Assembly (NCBI GenBank): GCA_041393015.1
Contig: JAWKKV010000003.1
Span: 62,001-126,000, forward strand
Reading direction: 5' to 3'
Source: JAGQYH01 sp041393015
Lineage (GTDB): Bacteria; Bacteroidota; Bacteroidia; Chitinophagales; JADIYW01
Length of the DNA stretch: 64,000 bases
Shown: positions 27,228 to 36,357 of the stretch, one piece after another
Layout: every line of letters begins with the position of its first letter
How positions within the stretch are numbered: the first letter of the stretch is position 1
The notes under the pieces: model-generated
The model's database searches: none
What the model was told of the DNA's origin: nothing
What the model saw: the letters and a program-made list of their open reading frames with translations, nothing else
Translations under genes and position numbers: made by a program

Positions 27228-28316
27228 TCACTTTTCATAAAAAGGCAATTTAACCACTTTTGCCTTAATGCTCTTATTTCTTACCTGAATAAATATCTCT
27301 GTATCTAATGTTCTGTTTTCCCAAGTTACATATCCCAATCCTATAGCTTTATCTAAAGAAGGAGATTGGGTGCCGGATGTAACAATACCGATATTTTCTC
27401 CATCAGCATTTACAATAGGGTAATCTTTTCTTGGAATGCCTCTGTCAATCATTTCAAAGCCAACTAATTTTCTTTTAAGTCCGGCTTCCTTTTCTTTTAG
27501 CATTAAATCTTTACCGAAAAAGTCGGTTTCTTTTTTGAATTTAGTCACCCAACCCAAACCTGCTTCTAAAGGCGAGGTAGTGTCATCGATGTCATTGCCG
27601 TATAAACAGTAGCCCATTTCTAACCTCAAAGTGTCTCTAGCTCCTAATCCAATAGGTTGAATGTCGAAATCAGCTCCAGCTTTAAATATAGCGTCCCAAA
27701 TTTGATCGGCATATTCATTATTAAAATACAATTCAAATCCACCAGCACCAGTATAACCGGTAGCAGAAATAATGGTATTTTTTGCCCCCGCAAATTCTCC
27801 TCGAACAAATCTATAATATGGAATTTCAGAAAGATTAATACTAGTTAAAGATTGTAAAGCCTCTGCCGCTTTTGGCCCTTGAACAGCTAATAATGTAGTA
27901 CTATCTGAAATGTTATGCATTTCAACTTTAGCGGTATTATGCTTTTGAATCCAGTTCCAATCTTTTTCAATATTAGAAGCATTCACAACCAACATATAAT
28001 TTCCATCATCTAAACGATAAACCAATAAATCATCAACAATGCCACCTTCGCCGTTGGGTAAATAAGCATACAACGCCTGTCCTTTATCTAGTTTGGAAGC
28101 ATCATTAGAAATCACTCTTTGTATTAGATCCAAAGCGCCTTCACCTTTTAAAATAAATTCTCCCATATGAGAAACGTCAAAAACGCCAACTGCATTTCTA
28201 ACGCAATGATGCTCTTCTTTAATGCCCGCATAAGATACTGGCATATTGTATCCTGCAAAAGGAACCATTTTGGCACCTAATGATTCATGTTTAGGAGTTA
28301 AGGCGGTAGACTTCAT
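27228..28316 (-). CDS. gcvT: Aminomethyltransferase (glycine cleavage system T protein)
   Basis: A 362-residue T protein of the glycine cleavage complex. It moves the methylene group from the aminomethyl-lipoyl H protein to tetrahydrofolate and releases ammonia. Typical stretches are VPFAGYNMPVSYAGIKEEH, VGVFDVSHMGEF near the N terminus and GLGARDTLRLEMGYCLYGND around the folate site; the length is standard. The P and H protein genes are not nearby, as is common in this phylum. Its stop codon faces the four-helix-bundle gene across the repeat arm. Confidence 0.96.
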   Translation of the reverse strand: MKSTALTPKHESLGAKMVPFAGYNMPVSYAGIKEEHHCVRNAVGVFDVSHMGEFILKGEGALDLIQRVISNDASKLDKGQALYAYLPNGEGGIVDDLLVYRLDDGNYMLVVNASNIEKDWNWIQKHNTAKVEMHNISDSTTLLAVQGPKAAEALQSLTSINLSEIPYYRFVRGEFAGAKNTIISATGYTGAGGFELYFNNEYADQIWDAIFKAGADFDIQPIGLGARDTLRLEMGYCLYGNDIDDTTSPLEAGLGWVTKFKKETDFFGKDLMLKEKEAGLKRKLVGFEMIDRGIPRKDYPIVNADGENIGIVTSGTQSPSLDKAIGLGYVTWENRTLDTEIFIQVRNKSIKAKVVKLPFYEK

Positions 28317-28386
28317 TTTTCTTATTTATTCGTTTTTTGATGTGGCAAAGATTAAAATTTATAATTTAGATTACTAAGATAATACT

Positions 28387-29340
28387 ATGAAATTTGACGA
28401 GGCACATGATATTCAGGAAATAGCGAATTATTTAGGCGCTAGAATTGTAGGAAATGCTGATGGACAGTTAACGGGAATCAATGAAATTCATAAAGTTGAA
28501 TCTGGGGATATAACTTTTGTAGATTATCATAAATATTATAAAAAGGCATTAAATTCTGCTGCATCTGCCATAATTATAGATCAGGAAATGGAATGCCCGG
28601 CCGGAAAAACATTATTAATTTCCGATGATCCGTTTAGAGATTACAATAAGTTAGCCAAGCGTTTTCGACCTTTTAATTTATCCGCTGAAGTAACCAAAAT
28701 ACAATCTTATCATGTTCAAAATACCGCTCAAATTGCCGATGATGTAATCGTCATGCCGGGAGTTTATATAGGCAATCATGTAAAAATTGGAAAAGGTTCG
28801 GTGATTTATCCCAATGTCGTCATTAATGATCATGTTCAAATTGGGAAAAATGTAACCATTCATGCCAACACAACAATTGGTGGCGATGCTTTCTATTATA
28901 AACACAGAAAGGATAAGGAACCTTTTGGCTACGAAAAAATGCACACCATTGGTAGAGTAATTATTGAAGATAATGTTGAAATAGGATCAAATTGTACTAT
29001 TGACAGAGGCGTTTCAGGGATTACAAAAATTGGAGCAGGTACCAAAATAGATAATTTAGTGATGATTGCTCATGGTGTAGTGATTGGCAAAAATTGTCTG
29101 TTAGCTTCTCAAGTAGGAGTGGCAGGAAAAACAATTATAGAAGATGATGTCATTCTTTGGGCGCAAGTAGGCGTAAGTAAAAGCCTAAGATTAGGAAAAG
29201 GAAGTATTGTGTTAGCTAAATCAGGCGTTGGAAAAGACACCGAACCCGGTAAAATCTATTTTGGAATTCCTGCCATAGAAGCTAGAGCAGCATGGAAGGA
29301 TATTGCAACATTGAGAGCGATTAGGAAGCAGGGAAAGTAA
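28387..29340 (+). CDS. UDP-3-O-acyl-glucosamine N-acyltransferase-like (LpxD family)
   Basis: A 317-residue left-handed beta-helix acyltransferase. The N-terminal LpxD domain (residues about 1-100) contains SGDITFVDYHKYYKKAL. About ten hexapeptide repeats follow, including IGRVIIEDNVEIGSNCTIDR and MIAHGVVIGKNCLLASQVG with the likely catalytic His. LpxD adds the N-linked hydroxy-acyl chain in lipid A synthesis. It is a little short, and no lpxC, fabZ or lpxA is adjacent. Many Bacteroidota carry a second LpxD-like gene outside the lpx operon, so this could be that paralogue. Confidence 0.85.
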   Translation: MKFDEAHDIQEIANYLGARIVGNADGQLTGINEIHKVESGDITFVDYHKYYKKALNSAASAIIIDQEMECPAGKTLLISDDPFRDYNKLAKRFRPFNLSAEVTKIQSYHVQNTAQIADDVIVMPGVYIGNHVKIGKGSVIYPNVVINDHVQIGKNVTIHANTTIGGDAFYYKHRKDKEPFGYEKMHTIGRVIIEDNVEIGSNCTIDRGVSGITKIGAGTKIDNLVMIAHGVVIGKNCLLASQVGVAGKTIIEDDVILWAQVGVSKSLRLGKGSIVLAKSGVGKDTEPGKIYFGIPAIEARAAWKDIATLRAIRKQGK

Positions 29341-29402
29341 TATGCAAATAATTAGTTATTCATTTTATACAATATTAGTATCTTCATAAAAAATAAAACT
29401 AT

Positions 29403-30986
29403 ATGAAAGGATTTCTACTTACAACCTTTGCTCTGTTTTTTGCAATTGGTTTATTCGCACAAGATGTAACTGTGCCTAATGTTTCAGATAAAATGAAAAA
29501 GTATAGAGGGGTTGAGTCTATAGAAGGGCTTGGATATTTCTGTTTTGTAGTAGATGAAAAAAGTAAAAAAGGCTACAAAGTTTTTAAATTGTATATCTGG
29601 GATTATGAAATGAATGAAATTGCAGTTCCTAAAATTGAGCTGGAAAAGAAGAGTATAATTATGGATGCTGTTTTTAATGGCAATAACTTCTTAGTCGCGT
29701 TTTACGATAGTAGAAGAAACAATGTTAGAACAGTTGCTTTTGATAAAACAGGTAAAAAAGTAGCCGATTTGGTAGAGGATGGAATGAAAACCGCCTATAT
29801 GCTAATTGAGGATATGCAGCCATCTTATTATCCTGCTGGTGACCAAGGGTTTTATGGTATTATTCCGGAGAAGGATAAAAAGTTTGGATTTACTGTTAAA
29901 AAGGTAACCAACGATTTAAAAGTTGTGTGGTCAAAAAAATATTTTCCTGAAAAAGGAATGCAAGTTGTATTAGATGCAAAATCAGATGGCAACAAATTAA
30001 TCTTACTTAAGTATAGTAAGGATAAAAAATTCTCTAAAATTTTAGATGTTGATTTAACAGCTTTCGGTACAGTTGATGGGGAAGAAATGTGGACGTATGA
30101 TTTAAACACCGATGGTAAAGTTTTAATGCCTATGGAGTTAGATATTAATGAAAAAGGCGAAACAGCTGTTGCAGGAATGTATTTTGATGGAGACAAAATT
30201 AAAGGGGGAAATTCTGATGGTATATTCTTTTCTCATGTTGATAATTCAGGAGATCAGTTGTCATTAACCACTCAACCATGGGATGGAGAATTACAAGATT
30301 TCGTTAAAGAATCTAAGAATAGTTTTACTGCTGGAAAACCTAAAGTAATTTTTGAAGATATTATATATAATGCTTCAACTGGAGAATATAAATTGGTGGG
30401 GGAAATTTATACAGTTGCTGCTCTTGGTAAAGCATTAGCTATGTTAAGTGGCGAATCGGATGCAGAATCAAGAGTAACCTTGGAAGACATTGTAGTATTT
30501 ACCTTTTCTTCGGAAGGGAAATTAGTTGATTTTTATGCTATAAATAAGACAAAAACTAACATTATGATACCTGCTGCTTGGGCCGGTGGTGTTCGAATTT
30601 CGTGGGCATTAAAAAGTACAGGAAGTTTACCTATTAAATATACAGCTTTGGACGAAAATGGTGATGCCGTTGTATTTTTTATAGACGGGGCTAAAGTTGA
30701 TGAAAATGGCAGCTTAGTAAATTCTGAGGGCAAAAAACTGTTTAATGGCTCTAATAATTTAGCTGTTGGGATGCTTAATTTAAATAAGAGTTCTGCTCAA
30801 AATACGGAGTTAAAATACTTGCCTTTATCTAGAAAGGCAGCAAAAAATGATGAAGATTCAGATATTGAATATGATTCAAAAACGAGAGTAGTTCAGATTA
30901 CGGAGTCTAAACCAGGCTTTATTCTAATTTCTGATTTAAAGAAAAAAGCCAATAGCTTAAATATTTGGTTGGAAGAAATTAAATAA
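29403..30986 (+). CDS. Secreted protein of unknown function
   Basis: A 527-residue protein with a clear signal peptide (MKGFLLTTFALFFAIGLFAQ, cleavage after Ala-Gln or nearby) and no further membrane segment. The body is beta-rich, with repeated segments such as MDAVFNGNNFLVAFYDS, LDAKSDGNKLILLKYSK and IIYNASTGEYKLVGEIYT, which suggests a propeller-like fold of six or so blades. No catalytic motif or T9SS sorting domain is seen, so it is probably periplasmic. It is followed by a strong terminator at 31012. Confidence 0.75.
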   Translation: MKGFLLTTFALFFAIGLFAQDVTVPNVSDKMKKYRGVESIEGLGYFCFVVDEKSKKGYKVFKLYIWDYEMNEIAVPKIELEKKSIIMDAVFNGNNFLVAFYDSRRNNVRTVAFDKTGKKVADLVEDGMKTAYMLIEDMQPSYYPAGDQGFYGIIPEKDKKFGFTVKKVTNDLKVVWSKKYFPEKGMQVVLDAKSDGNKLILLKYSKDKKFSKILDVDLTAFGTVDGEEMWTYDLNTDGKVLMPMELDINEKGETAVAGMYFDGDKIKGGNSDGIFFSHVDNSGDQLSLTTQPWDGELQDFVKESKNSFTAGKPKVIFEDIIYNASTGEYKLVGEIYTVAALGKALAMLSGESDAESRVTLEDIVVFTFSSEGKLVDFYAINKTKTNIMIPAAWAGGVRISWALKSTGSLPIKYTALDENGDAVVFFIDGAKVDENGSLVNSEGKKLFNGSNNLAVGMLNLNKSSAQNTELKYLPLSRKAAKNDEDSDIEYDSKTRVVQITESKPGFILISDLKKKANSLNIWLEEIK

Positions 30987-31011
30987 TAAACTGCAATAGA
31001 TATAAAAAATA

Positions 31012-31046
31012 AAAAACCGATATGTGATGAGCATATCGGTTTTTTA
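31012..31046. terminator. Strong bidirectional intrinsic terminator
   Basis: A perfect 13-bp stem, AAAAACCGATATG / CATATCGGTTTTT, with a 7-nt loop, flanked by A runs on the left and T runs on the right. It sits between convergent genes ending at 30986 (+) and 31064 (-) and can serve both. Confidence 0.92.
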
Positions 31047-31063
31047 TTTCGTTTTTAAATCAA

Positions 31064-31363
31064 TTAAAGTCTTGTTTTATTTTCAAGGTTAATGGATAGT
31101 AACTGATTGTAAAACTTCAACTCCTTTTCGTCCAAATTATCTTCTAAAATCAATACATCATTTAGAATTTCCAATAAGCAATTAATACGTGCTTCTGTAT
31201 CGTAAAATTTATTGATAACGATGACTTTCTTATCTTCTAGAATACAAAAGCCGGAATTAAAATTTCCTCTTTCATATCGTATCACATACTCAGAAGCTTT
31301 GAAGATATCTTCGACCTTATTTAAAGTATAGGAGTTATATTTTAAGGCAGTTTCTGCGCTCAT
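31064..31363 (-). CDS. Small conserved protein of unknown function
   Basis: A 99-residue acidic cytoplasmic protein, with no signal peptide or membrane segment. The sequence alternates predicted strands (YVIRYERGNFNSGFCIL, KKVIVINKFYD) with a C-terminal helical region. It starts 1 bp after the ABC permease stop codon on the same strand, so it is probably the last gene of the ABC operon. This short type of protein is often found in Bacteroidota, but I cannot assign a function. Confidence 0.7.
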   Translation of the reverse strand: MSAETALKYNSYTLNKVEDIFKASEYVIRYERGNFNSGFCILEDKKVIVINKFYDTEARINCLLEILNDVLILEDNLDEKELKFYNQLLSINLENKTRL

Positions 31364-31364
31364 T

Positions 31365-32189
31365 TTATTTTAAGTCATTTCTTCTAATCACCACGTAGCT
31401 TAGTCCAACAAAAGCAGCAATATAAATCAAACTCACTACAAACTGTCCGGTTGGAGCGATCAAAATCATATCTGTTAGCTTCAATTGCTCGTAATTTTGA
31501 ATGATAGAATCGTCTGGTCTAAACAATCTAATTAACCTGTTAAAAGTGCCCATTGGTAAAGCATCACCAATAGTTGCGTCCAATCTATTTCTTACAATAG
31601 CGGCAAACAAACCCAAGTGAAGAACAATGAAAATTAAGATGGTAACACCAGTTCTTTTGATCCACATGGCTAAGAACATCGCAAAAGTTAATAAGCCGAC
31701 TGTCCTTACAAAAAAGGCAATAAAATAACTTAAACTAATGCCATAACCGGTTGGACTTGTTCCTGTGTCTTTCATTAAACCGGTAAATGAACCTAATAAA
31801 AAGATTAAGACAGTAACTATAACTGATATAGTAACAACGGTGATGAACTTGCCAAGCACAAATTCCCATCTCGTTAAGCCATCAATAATATGTTGCCTTG
31901 CCGTTCTAAAATCAAACTCATTCACCACTAAAACAATAACAATAATGGCAGCCAGCAATGTAAAAGGCTGTGCAAAATAGGCCGTTAGGATCCATATGTC
32001 AGGAAACGTAAAAGGATTATAATCAATATTCTTAACCACTTCATTTAAAACATCCGAACTAAAACGGTCGAACATAGAAGACAATACCAATAAGAATAGG
32101 GTGTATACTACAATATATATTCCCAACAATACTCTAAAGGAGCGACTTTGCAATAGCTTACTCCATTCTATTTTAAAAAGCTTCAACAT
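31365..32189 (-). CDS. ABC transporter permease (ABC-2 type)
   Basis: A 274-residue membrane protein with six predicted segments. The N-terminal LFKIEWSKLLQSRSFRVLLGI is the usual beginning of ABC-2 permeases that work with a separate ATPase. A cytoplasmic stretch, EFDFRTARQHIIDGLTRWEF, is also typical of this type. Its ATG overlaps the last base of the ATPase gene. The cargo (drug, lipid or peptide) cannot be predicted. Confidence 0.88.
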   Translation of the reverse strand: MLKLFKIEWSKLLQSRSFRVLLGIYIVVYTLFLLVLSSMFDRFSSDVLNEVVKNIDYNPFTFPDIWILTAYFAQPFTLLAAIIVIVLVVNEFDFRTARQHIIDGLTRWEFVLGKFITVVTISVIVTVLIFLLGSFTGLMKDTGTSPTGYGISLSYFIAFFVRTVGLLTFAMFLAMWIKRTGVTILIFIVLHLGLFAAIVRNRLDATIGDALPMGTFNRLIRLFRPDDSIIQNYEQLKLTDMILIAPTGQFVVSLIYIAAFVGLSYVVIRRNDLK

Positions 32190-33088
32190 TATTTTCCTTT
32201 TACAATCTTAAGAAATTGATCTTCCAAACTACTTTTCTTTGACACGAGGTGATTTAAAACAATTCCTTTTTCTAGTAAAGATTTGTTTAAAGTAGTGGCA
32301 TTTAGCGCTGGGTCTAACGATTTGACCGATAGCTTACCATTTACTTCATCGATTAAAGATAAAGATGGATATTCCGCAATAGCTGCTTTGAGCGCTGCTA
32401 AATTATCAGTAGCTACTTCTAATAAAACTTCTTCTGATAAAATTTCATTGACGTTGCCATATTTTAATAAGTTGCCCGATTTTAAAATACCAACATGGGT
32501 ACAAACTTTTTCTACTTCATCCAATAGATGACTGGCTAAAATGATGGTTTTACCTTCCGAAGCAATTTGTTTTATTAGATCTCTAATTTGTCTAATTCCT
32601 TCGGGATCTAAACCGTTGGTCGGTTCATCTAACACCAAAACTTCAGGATCAGAAAGCAGGGCAGAGGCGATAGCCAATCGTTGTTTCATACCTAAAGAAT
32701 ATTCCTTAAAGCGAGAATCTTTTCTTCCCAGCAAACTAACTTTATCTAAAACCGTAGTGATTTTACTGTAAGGAACACCTTTAATATCCGCTACAATTTT
32801 TAAATTTTTATGTCCGGATAAATAAGGGTAAAAGTTAGGTGTTTCTAAAATAGCCCCAACTCGTCTTTTAATATCGTTGGTATGTCTTTCCGAATCAAAC
32901 CAAGAATAACTACCAACGTCTGATTTTATTACATCCAAAACAATACCTAAGGTGGTGGTTTTGCCACTGCCATTCGGGCCTAAAATACCAAATACACTTT
33001 CTCTTTCTACCTCAAAGCTAACATCATTCACCGCCTGAATGTGTCCGTACCTTTTGCTTAGATTTCTTATGGTTAATACTGAGCTCAA
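32189..33088 (-). CDS. ABC transporter ATP-binding protein
   Basis: A 299-residue ATPase subunit of an ABC-2 exporter. Walker A is GPNGSGKT (37-44), the signature is SLGMKQR (131-137), Walker B is LVLDEPTNGLDP (151-162) and the switch His187 lies in ILASHLLDE. The roughly 90 C-terminal residues form the extra domain common in export-type subunits. It is the first gene of an operon with the permease and the small protein at 31064. Confidence 0.93.
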   Translation of the reverse strand: MSSVLTIRNLSKRYGHIQAVNDVSFEVERESVFGILGPNGSGKTTTLGIVLDVIKSDVGSYSWFDSERHTNDIKRRVGAILETPNFYPYLSGHKNLKIVADIKGVPYSKITTVLDKVSLLGRKDSRFKEYSLGMKQRLAIASALLSDPEVLVLDEPTNGLDPEGIRQIRDLIKQIASEGKTIILASHLLDEVEKVCTHVGILKSGNLLKYGNVNEILSEEVLLEVATDNLAALKAAIAEYPSLSLIDEVNGKLSVKSLDPALNATTLNKSLLEKGIVLNHLVSKKSSLEDQFLKIVKGK

Positions 33089-33301
33089 AACTTATGTTTT
33101 ATTTCAGAACTAAATATAAGTGCATTTTTTCTGCAAAGTATAATCTTTTAAGATTTGTTATACAATTTGGTTGAATGAGAGTCCATGTGATAACTATAGA
33201 ATCTTAAAATTTCCATAAGCTTGAATTTTATCTATATTAGTTTTAACTAGCGATCAACATAATCAGCATATCAGTTAATTTGCACATCAACACATCGAAC
33301 A

Positions 33302-33889
33302 ATGCTAACCAACTACCCACTTTCTAAGAAAATTATATGTGGCTGCGATGAAGCCGGTCGAGGACCTCTAGCAGGGCCTGTTGTTGCCGGAGCAGTGATT
33401 TTACCCAAAGACTTTAGTCATCCACTTTTAAATGATAGCAAACAGTTATCGGAAAAACATCGTGATGAGTTAAGAAAAGTAATTGAAAAAGAAGCAATTG
33501 CCTATGGCGTGGGAATTTTAAATCATACCGTAATTGATGAGATAAATATTTTAAACGCATCTTTTAAAGCCATGCATTCGGCAATGGATCAAATGAAAAT
33601 AAAGCCGGAGTTTATTATTATTGATGGCAACAGGTTTAAACCATATAATGATCTTCCATTTGAATGTGTGGTAAAAGGCGATAGCAAATACAATGAAATT
33701 GCTGCGGCATCAATTTTAGCAAAAACTTATAGAGATGAGATTATGCAGCAGTTGCATGAAGAATTTCCAATATATCAATGGGATAGAAACAAAGGATATC
33801 CAACCGTAAAACACCGTGAAGCGATTAAACTACATGGTCCAAGTCCTTACCACAGAATGTCGTTTAAACTTTTAAAGGATGATCAGTAA
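33302..33889 (+). CDS. rnhB: Ribonuclease HII
   Basis: Endonuclease that removes ribonucleotides and RNA primers from DNA-RNA hybrids. At 195 residues it has the family length. The acidic metal site is seen in CGCDEAGRGPLAGPVVAGAV, EFIIIDGNRF and KGDSKYNEIAAASILAKTYRD (motif cited over two segments: KGDSKYNEIAAAS and ILAKTYRD). The 3' end overlaps the next gene by 11 bp if that gene begins at its first ATG. Confidence 0.96.
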   Translation: MLTNYPLSKKIICGCDEAGRGPLAGPVVAGAVILPKDFSHPLLNDSKQLSEKHRDELRKVIEKEAIAYGVGILNHTVIDEINILNASFKAMHSAMDQMKIKPEFIIIDGNRFKPYNDLPFECVVKGDSKYNEIAAASILAKTYRDEIMQQLHEEFPIYQWDRNKGYPTVKHREAIKLHGPSPYHRMSFKLLKDDQ

Positions 33890-35612
33890 AAAAGTTTTAG
33901 TTTTAAGCATGTTCTCTTTTAGATTAATCATCATTTTTTTCATTAGCTTATTATCTTTTTCATTTTTGGGAAAAGCTCAGAACAGTGATTATCCGCTGTC
34001 GGCTATTCCTGAAGAAATTGTAAGTCTAAGAATCAATTTAATTCTACTAAGGAATGATAATGGCGAAGGAGGATTTAATGAAGATAATCCGGAACATTTG
34101 CATGTCCTTCAAAGTGCAGTAAATTGGATGAATGGTTCTTTGGAGCACAATGCGCCTATTAGAGATCCTAATTGCTATGGTACCAACAACTGCTATCCCA
34201 AAAAATCAGGTAGTGATTATCAATACATCAAAGACACGAAAATTAGATTTCAAATTGGTGAAATATTTAGTTTCAATAAAACAGAGTATTGGGATAATTG
34301 GGATTGTCAAGATTTTCAAGACAATAAGGAGAATCCTGTATGTCCGCCAACAGGATTGCAATATAGATGCCCAAATGACGAATACGAAGGCAATTGGTAT
34401 CTCAACCCATTAAGTCAAAAAATAAACAGAGATTCAACTATTTTGCCGGCAATCAATATCTTTTTTACGGAAGATGGCCAAGAATATGTGCCTTTTGTGG
34501 TCAATAAAGATTGTTCGAGTCCTTCCGGTAGATTTCACATTCAAGATTGTTCTGAGCGACCTGAAAAATCACTAGATAAGGAGCAGCGAGTGCATATGAG
34601 AAGCCAATTTCTTAAATACACTCGATTAATGAATTGCATGGTTTGTAAAGATGCTTTTGAGGGAGATTGTCAATATCAAGGTACACCAAATGAATGTTGT
34701 TCTAAGCGAAAAATGACAGATAATATTATTGATGGTTTGTCGAGAGCATTAATGCATGAGTTAGGGCACACCTTAGATTTTAGCGCCGGACATTGTAATG
34801 TTTGTCCGGGAGAAGGCTTAATGCATGCTTCCAATCCGGGCAAATCTTTACATTCTACTGAAATTGTTAATGCCCATCAGAATATTCAAAATACCGACTT
34901 AATTAAATATGCCATTTCAGATCAACCTATTTATATCCGATCAGAAAATCAAACATGGACACGCTTTTTAAATCTTCACAAAGATTATATTGTCACCAAC
35001 GCCAAACAACTGACCTTAAAAAACGAGACGCATATCTTAAATAATAATTCTATTCAAGTTGAAAACGGATCACTGGTCATTGAAAGCAATGCTCAAGTAA
35101 ATTTGGAGGAAGATGCAAGTTTAACTATAGAAAAAGGCAGTGCTTTGACCATTAAATCAGGCGCAGTTTTAAATATTAAACAAGGAGCTAGCATCAATAT
35201 CAAATGTGGAGGCAAGTTAACTATTGAAGATGGCGTGATGCTAAACAGAGGAGCGGCTTTAAGTAAAGCTTTTCAATTCAATTGTTCAGAATTAGAAGGC
35301 CCTAAAATGATTCAAAAAGAGGCAATATTTAGCTTGCCTTATAATATCCCGGAAAGCTATGTGTCTTGGTCTATTTTTCCTGAAGGGAAGGTAGAGTATG
35401 CCATTCGAGGAAATTCAATAACCGTATTTCCCATAGAGAATGCACAAGGAAATGTTTTAATAAAAGCAAATTTGAAAGCACCCTATAAAGAGTTGTGGTC
35501 ATCTAAAATTGCTTGGGTAGGAGATGATTTGTCTTCGGAGAAATTTATAGGTATTGTAAAAGGTATATTTTATTTTCAGATCAACCAAGCTAAAAAACAT
35601 ACAGGGTTTTAA
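33879..35612 (+). CDS. Secreted cysteine-rich metalloprotease-like protein with beta-helix-like tail
   Basis: A 577-residue secreted protein. The N terminus holds a strong hydrophobic segment ending near GKAQ (residue 34). A start at the second Met (33909) would give a cleaner signal peptide and remove the overlap with rnhB. A zincin site, MHELGHTLDFSAGH (His293, Glu294, His297 and a third His305), is followed by a Met-turn-like GLMHAS (Met315). The third His is two residues further away than in standard metzincins. Residues 120-310 contain many cysteines, probably disulfide-bonded. Residues about 385-460 are regular short repeats (NGSLVIES, EDASLTIEKGSALTIKSG) fitting a small beta-solenoid. 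No T9SS sorting domain is visible. Confidence 0.75.
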   Translation: MISKKVLVLSMFSFRLIIIFFISLLSFSFLGKAQNSDYPLSAIPEEIVSLRINLILLRNDNGEGGFNEDNPEHLHVLQSAVNWMNGSLEHNAPIRDPNCYGTNNCYPKKSGSDYQYIKDTKIRFQIGEIFSFNKTEYWDNWDCQDFQDNKENPVCPPTGLQYRCPNDEYEGNWYLNPLSQKINRDSTILPAINIFFTEDGQEYVPFVVNKDCSSPSGRFHIQDCSERPEKSLDKEQRVHMRSQFLKYTRLMNCMVCKDAFEGDCQYQGTPNECCSKRKMTDNIIDGLSRALMHELGHTLDFSAGHCNVCPGEGLMHASNPGKSLHSTEIVNAHQNIQNTDLIKYAISDQPIYIRSENQTWTRFLNLHKDYIVTNAKQLTLKNETHILNNNSIQVENGSLVIESNAQVNLEEDASLTIEKGSALTIKSGAVLNIKQGASINIKCGGKLTIEDGVMLNRGAALSKAFQFNCSELEGPKMIQKEAIFSLPYNIPESYVSWSIFPEGKVEYAIRGNSITVFPIENAQGNVLIKANLKAPYKELWSSKIAWVGDDLSSEKFIGIVKGIFYFQINQAKKHTGF

Positions 35613-35662
35613 GTTTAAGAGTTCTATGTCATGCAACTTACAAACTCAAAATTTGTAATTCG

Positions 35663-36163
35663 TCACTTATAAACAAACTTCTCTTTAGTTCTATCTTTTG
35701 AAAAGAAGGTTGATTTTAGCTTGTCGTTACAATCAATATGGGTCACATTTATTTGGTCGTTAAACCAATGAACCATTACTGAATTTGAAACTTCTATGCT
35801 TTTAATCTCCGAGACATTTGGCACATATAAATAACACCACGTCGAAACATCTTCCACTTCTTTACCTGAAAATTTGATTTCTCTTGGTTCGCCGTTAATG
35901 TTAATTTGAATTTTCTCCTGCAAGTAGTCAAAGATGAAATCATTTGTTTTAACATCCTCATTGGGTAAACCAATATGCGTTATTATTCCCGTTCGATCTT
36001 CTAAAACATCTTGAAAATCATCGGCAAATATTTTGATGGTGACTTCTAACCATTCTTTTTCGGCATTGTGATTTATCTCACAAACACTTACATGTAATGG
36101 ATGAAAAGCAGAACTATTGAAGGTTGCCGATAAACTAAGTAAGAGACCGAGAAGTAAATTCAT
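35663..36163 (-). CDS. DUF6702-like exported protein
   Basis: A 166-residue protein with a signal peptide of about 19 residues. The mature protein starts FHPLHVSVCEINHN and continues EVTIKIFADDFQDVLEDRTG, the conserved beginning of a Bacteroidota family I recall as DUF6702. The role is unknown; these proteins are predicted to be periplasmic. The gene converges with the metalloprotease-like gene across a 50-bp spacer. Confidence 0.78.
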   Translation of the reverse strand: MNLLLGLLLSLSATFNSSAFHPLHVSVCEINHNAEKEWLEVTIKIFADDFQDVLEDRTGIITHIGLPNEDVKTNDFIFDYLQEKIQININGEPREIKFSGKEVEDVSTWCYLYVPNVSEIKSIEVSNSVMVHWFNDQINVTHIDCNDKLKSTFFSKDRTKEKFVYK

Positions 36164-36357
36164 GCCATGTTGATTTTAAAAAATATCAATCAATACATTA
36201 AAATTAGACTTTTAAACAAATTAATTATGGAATACTAAAACAAATATTGTTCCAATAACGCTTAAACCAATTTGTGGTCAGTATTTCATTTTATGTACAT
36301 TTATCAAATATTGTTGCACTAAATCATTATTACTTTAACTCATTATATCAATAATAA

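Noticed and set aside
35613..35662. Possible decayed copy of the hairpin arm family (GTAATTCG and CACTTATA segments)
   Set aside because: Only short AT-rich matches; too weak to separate from chance.
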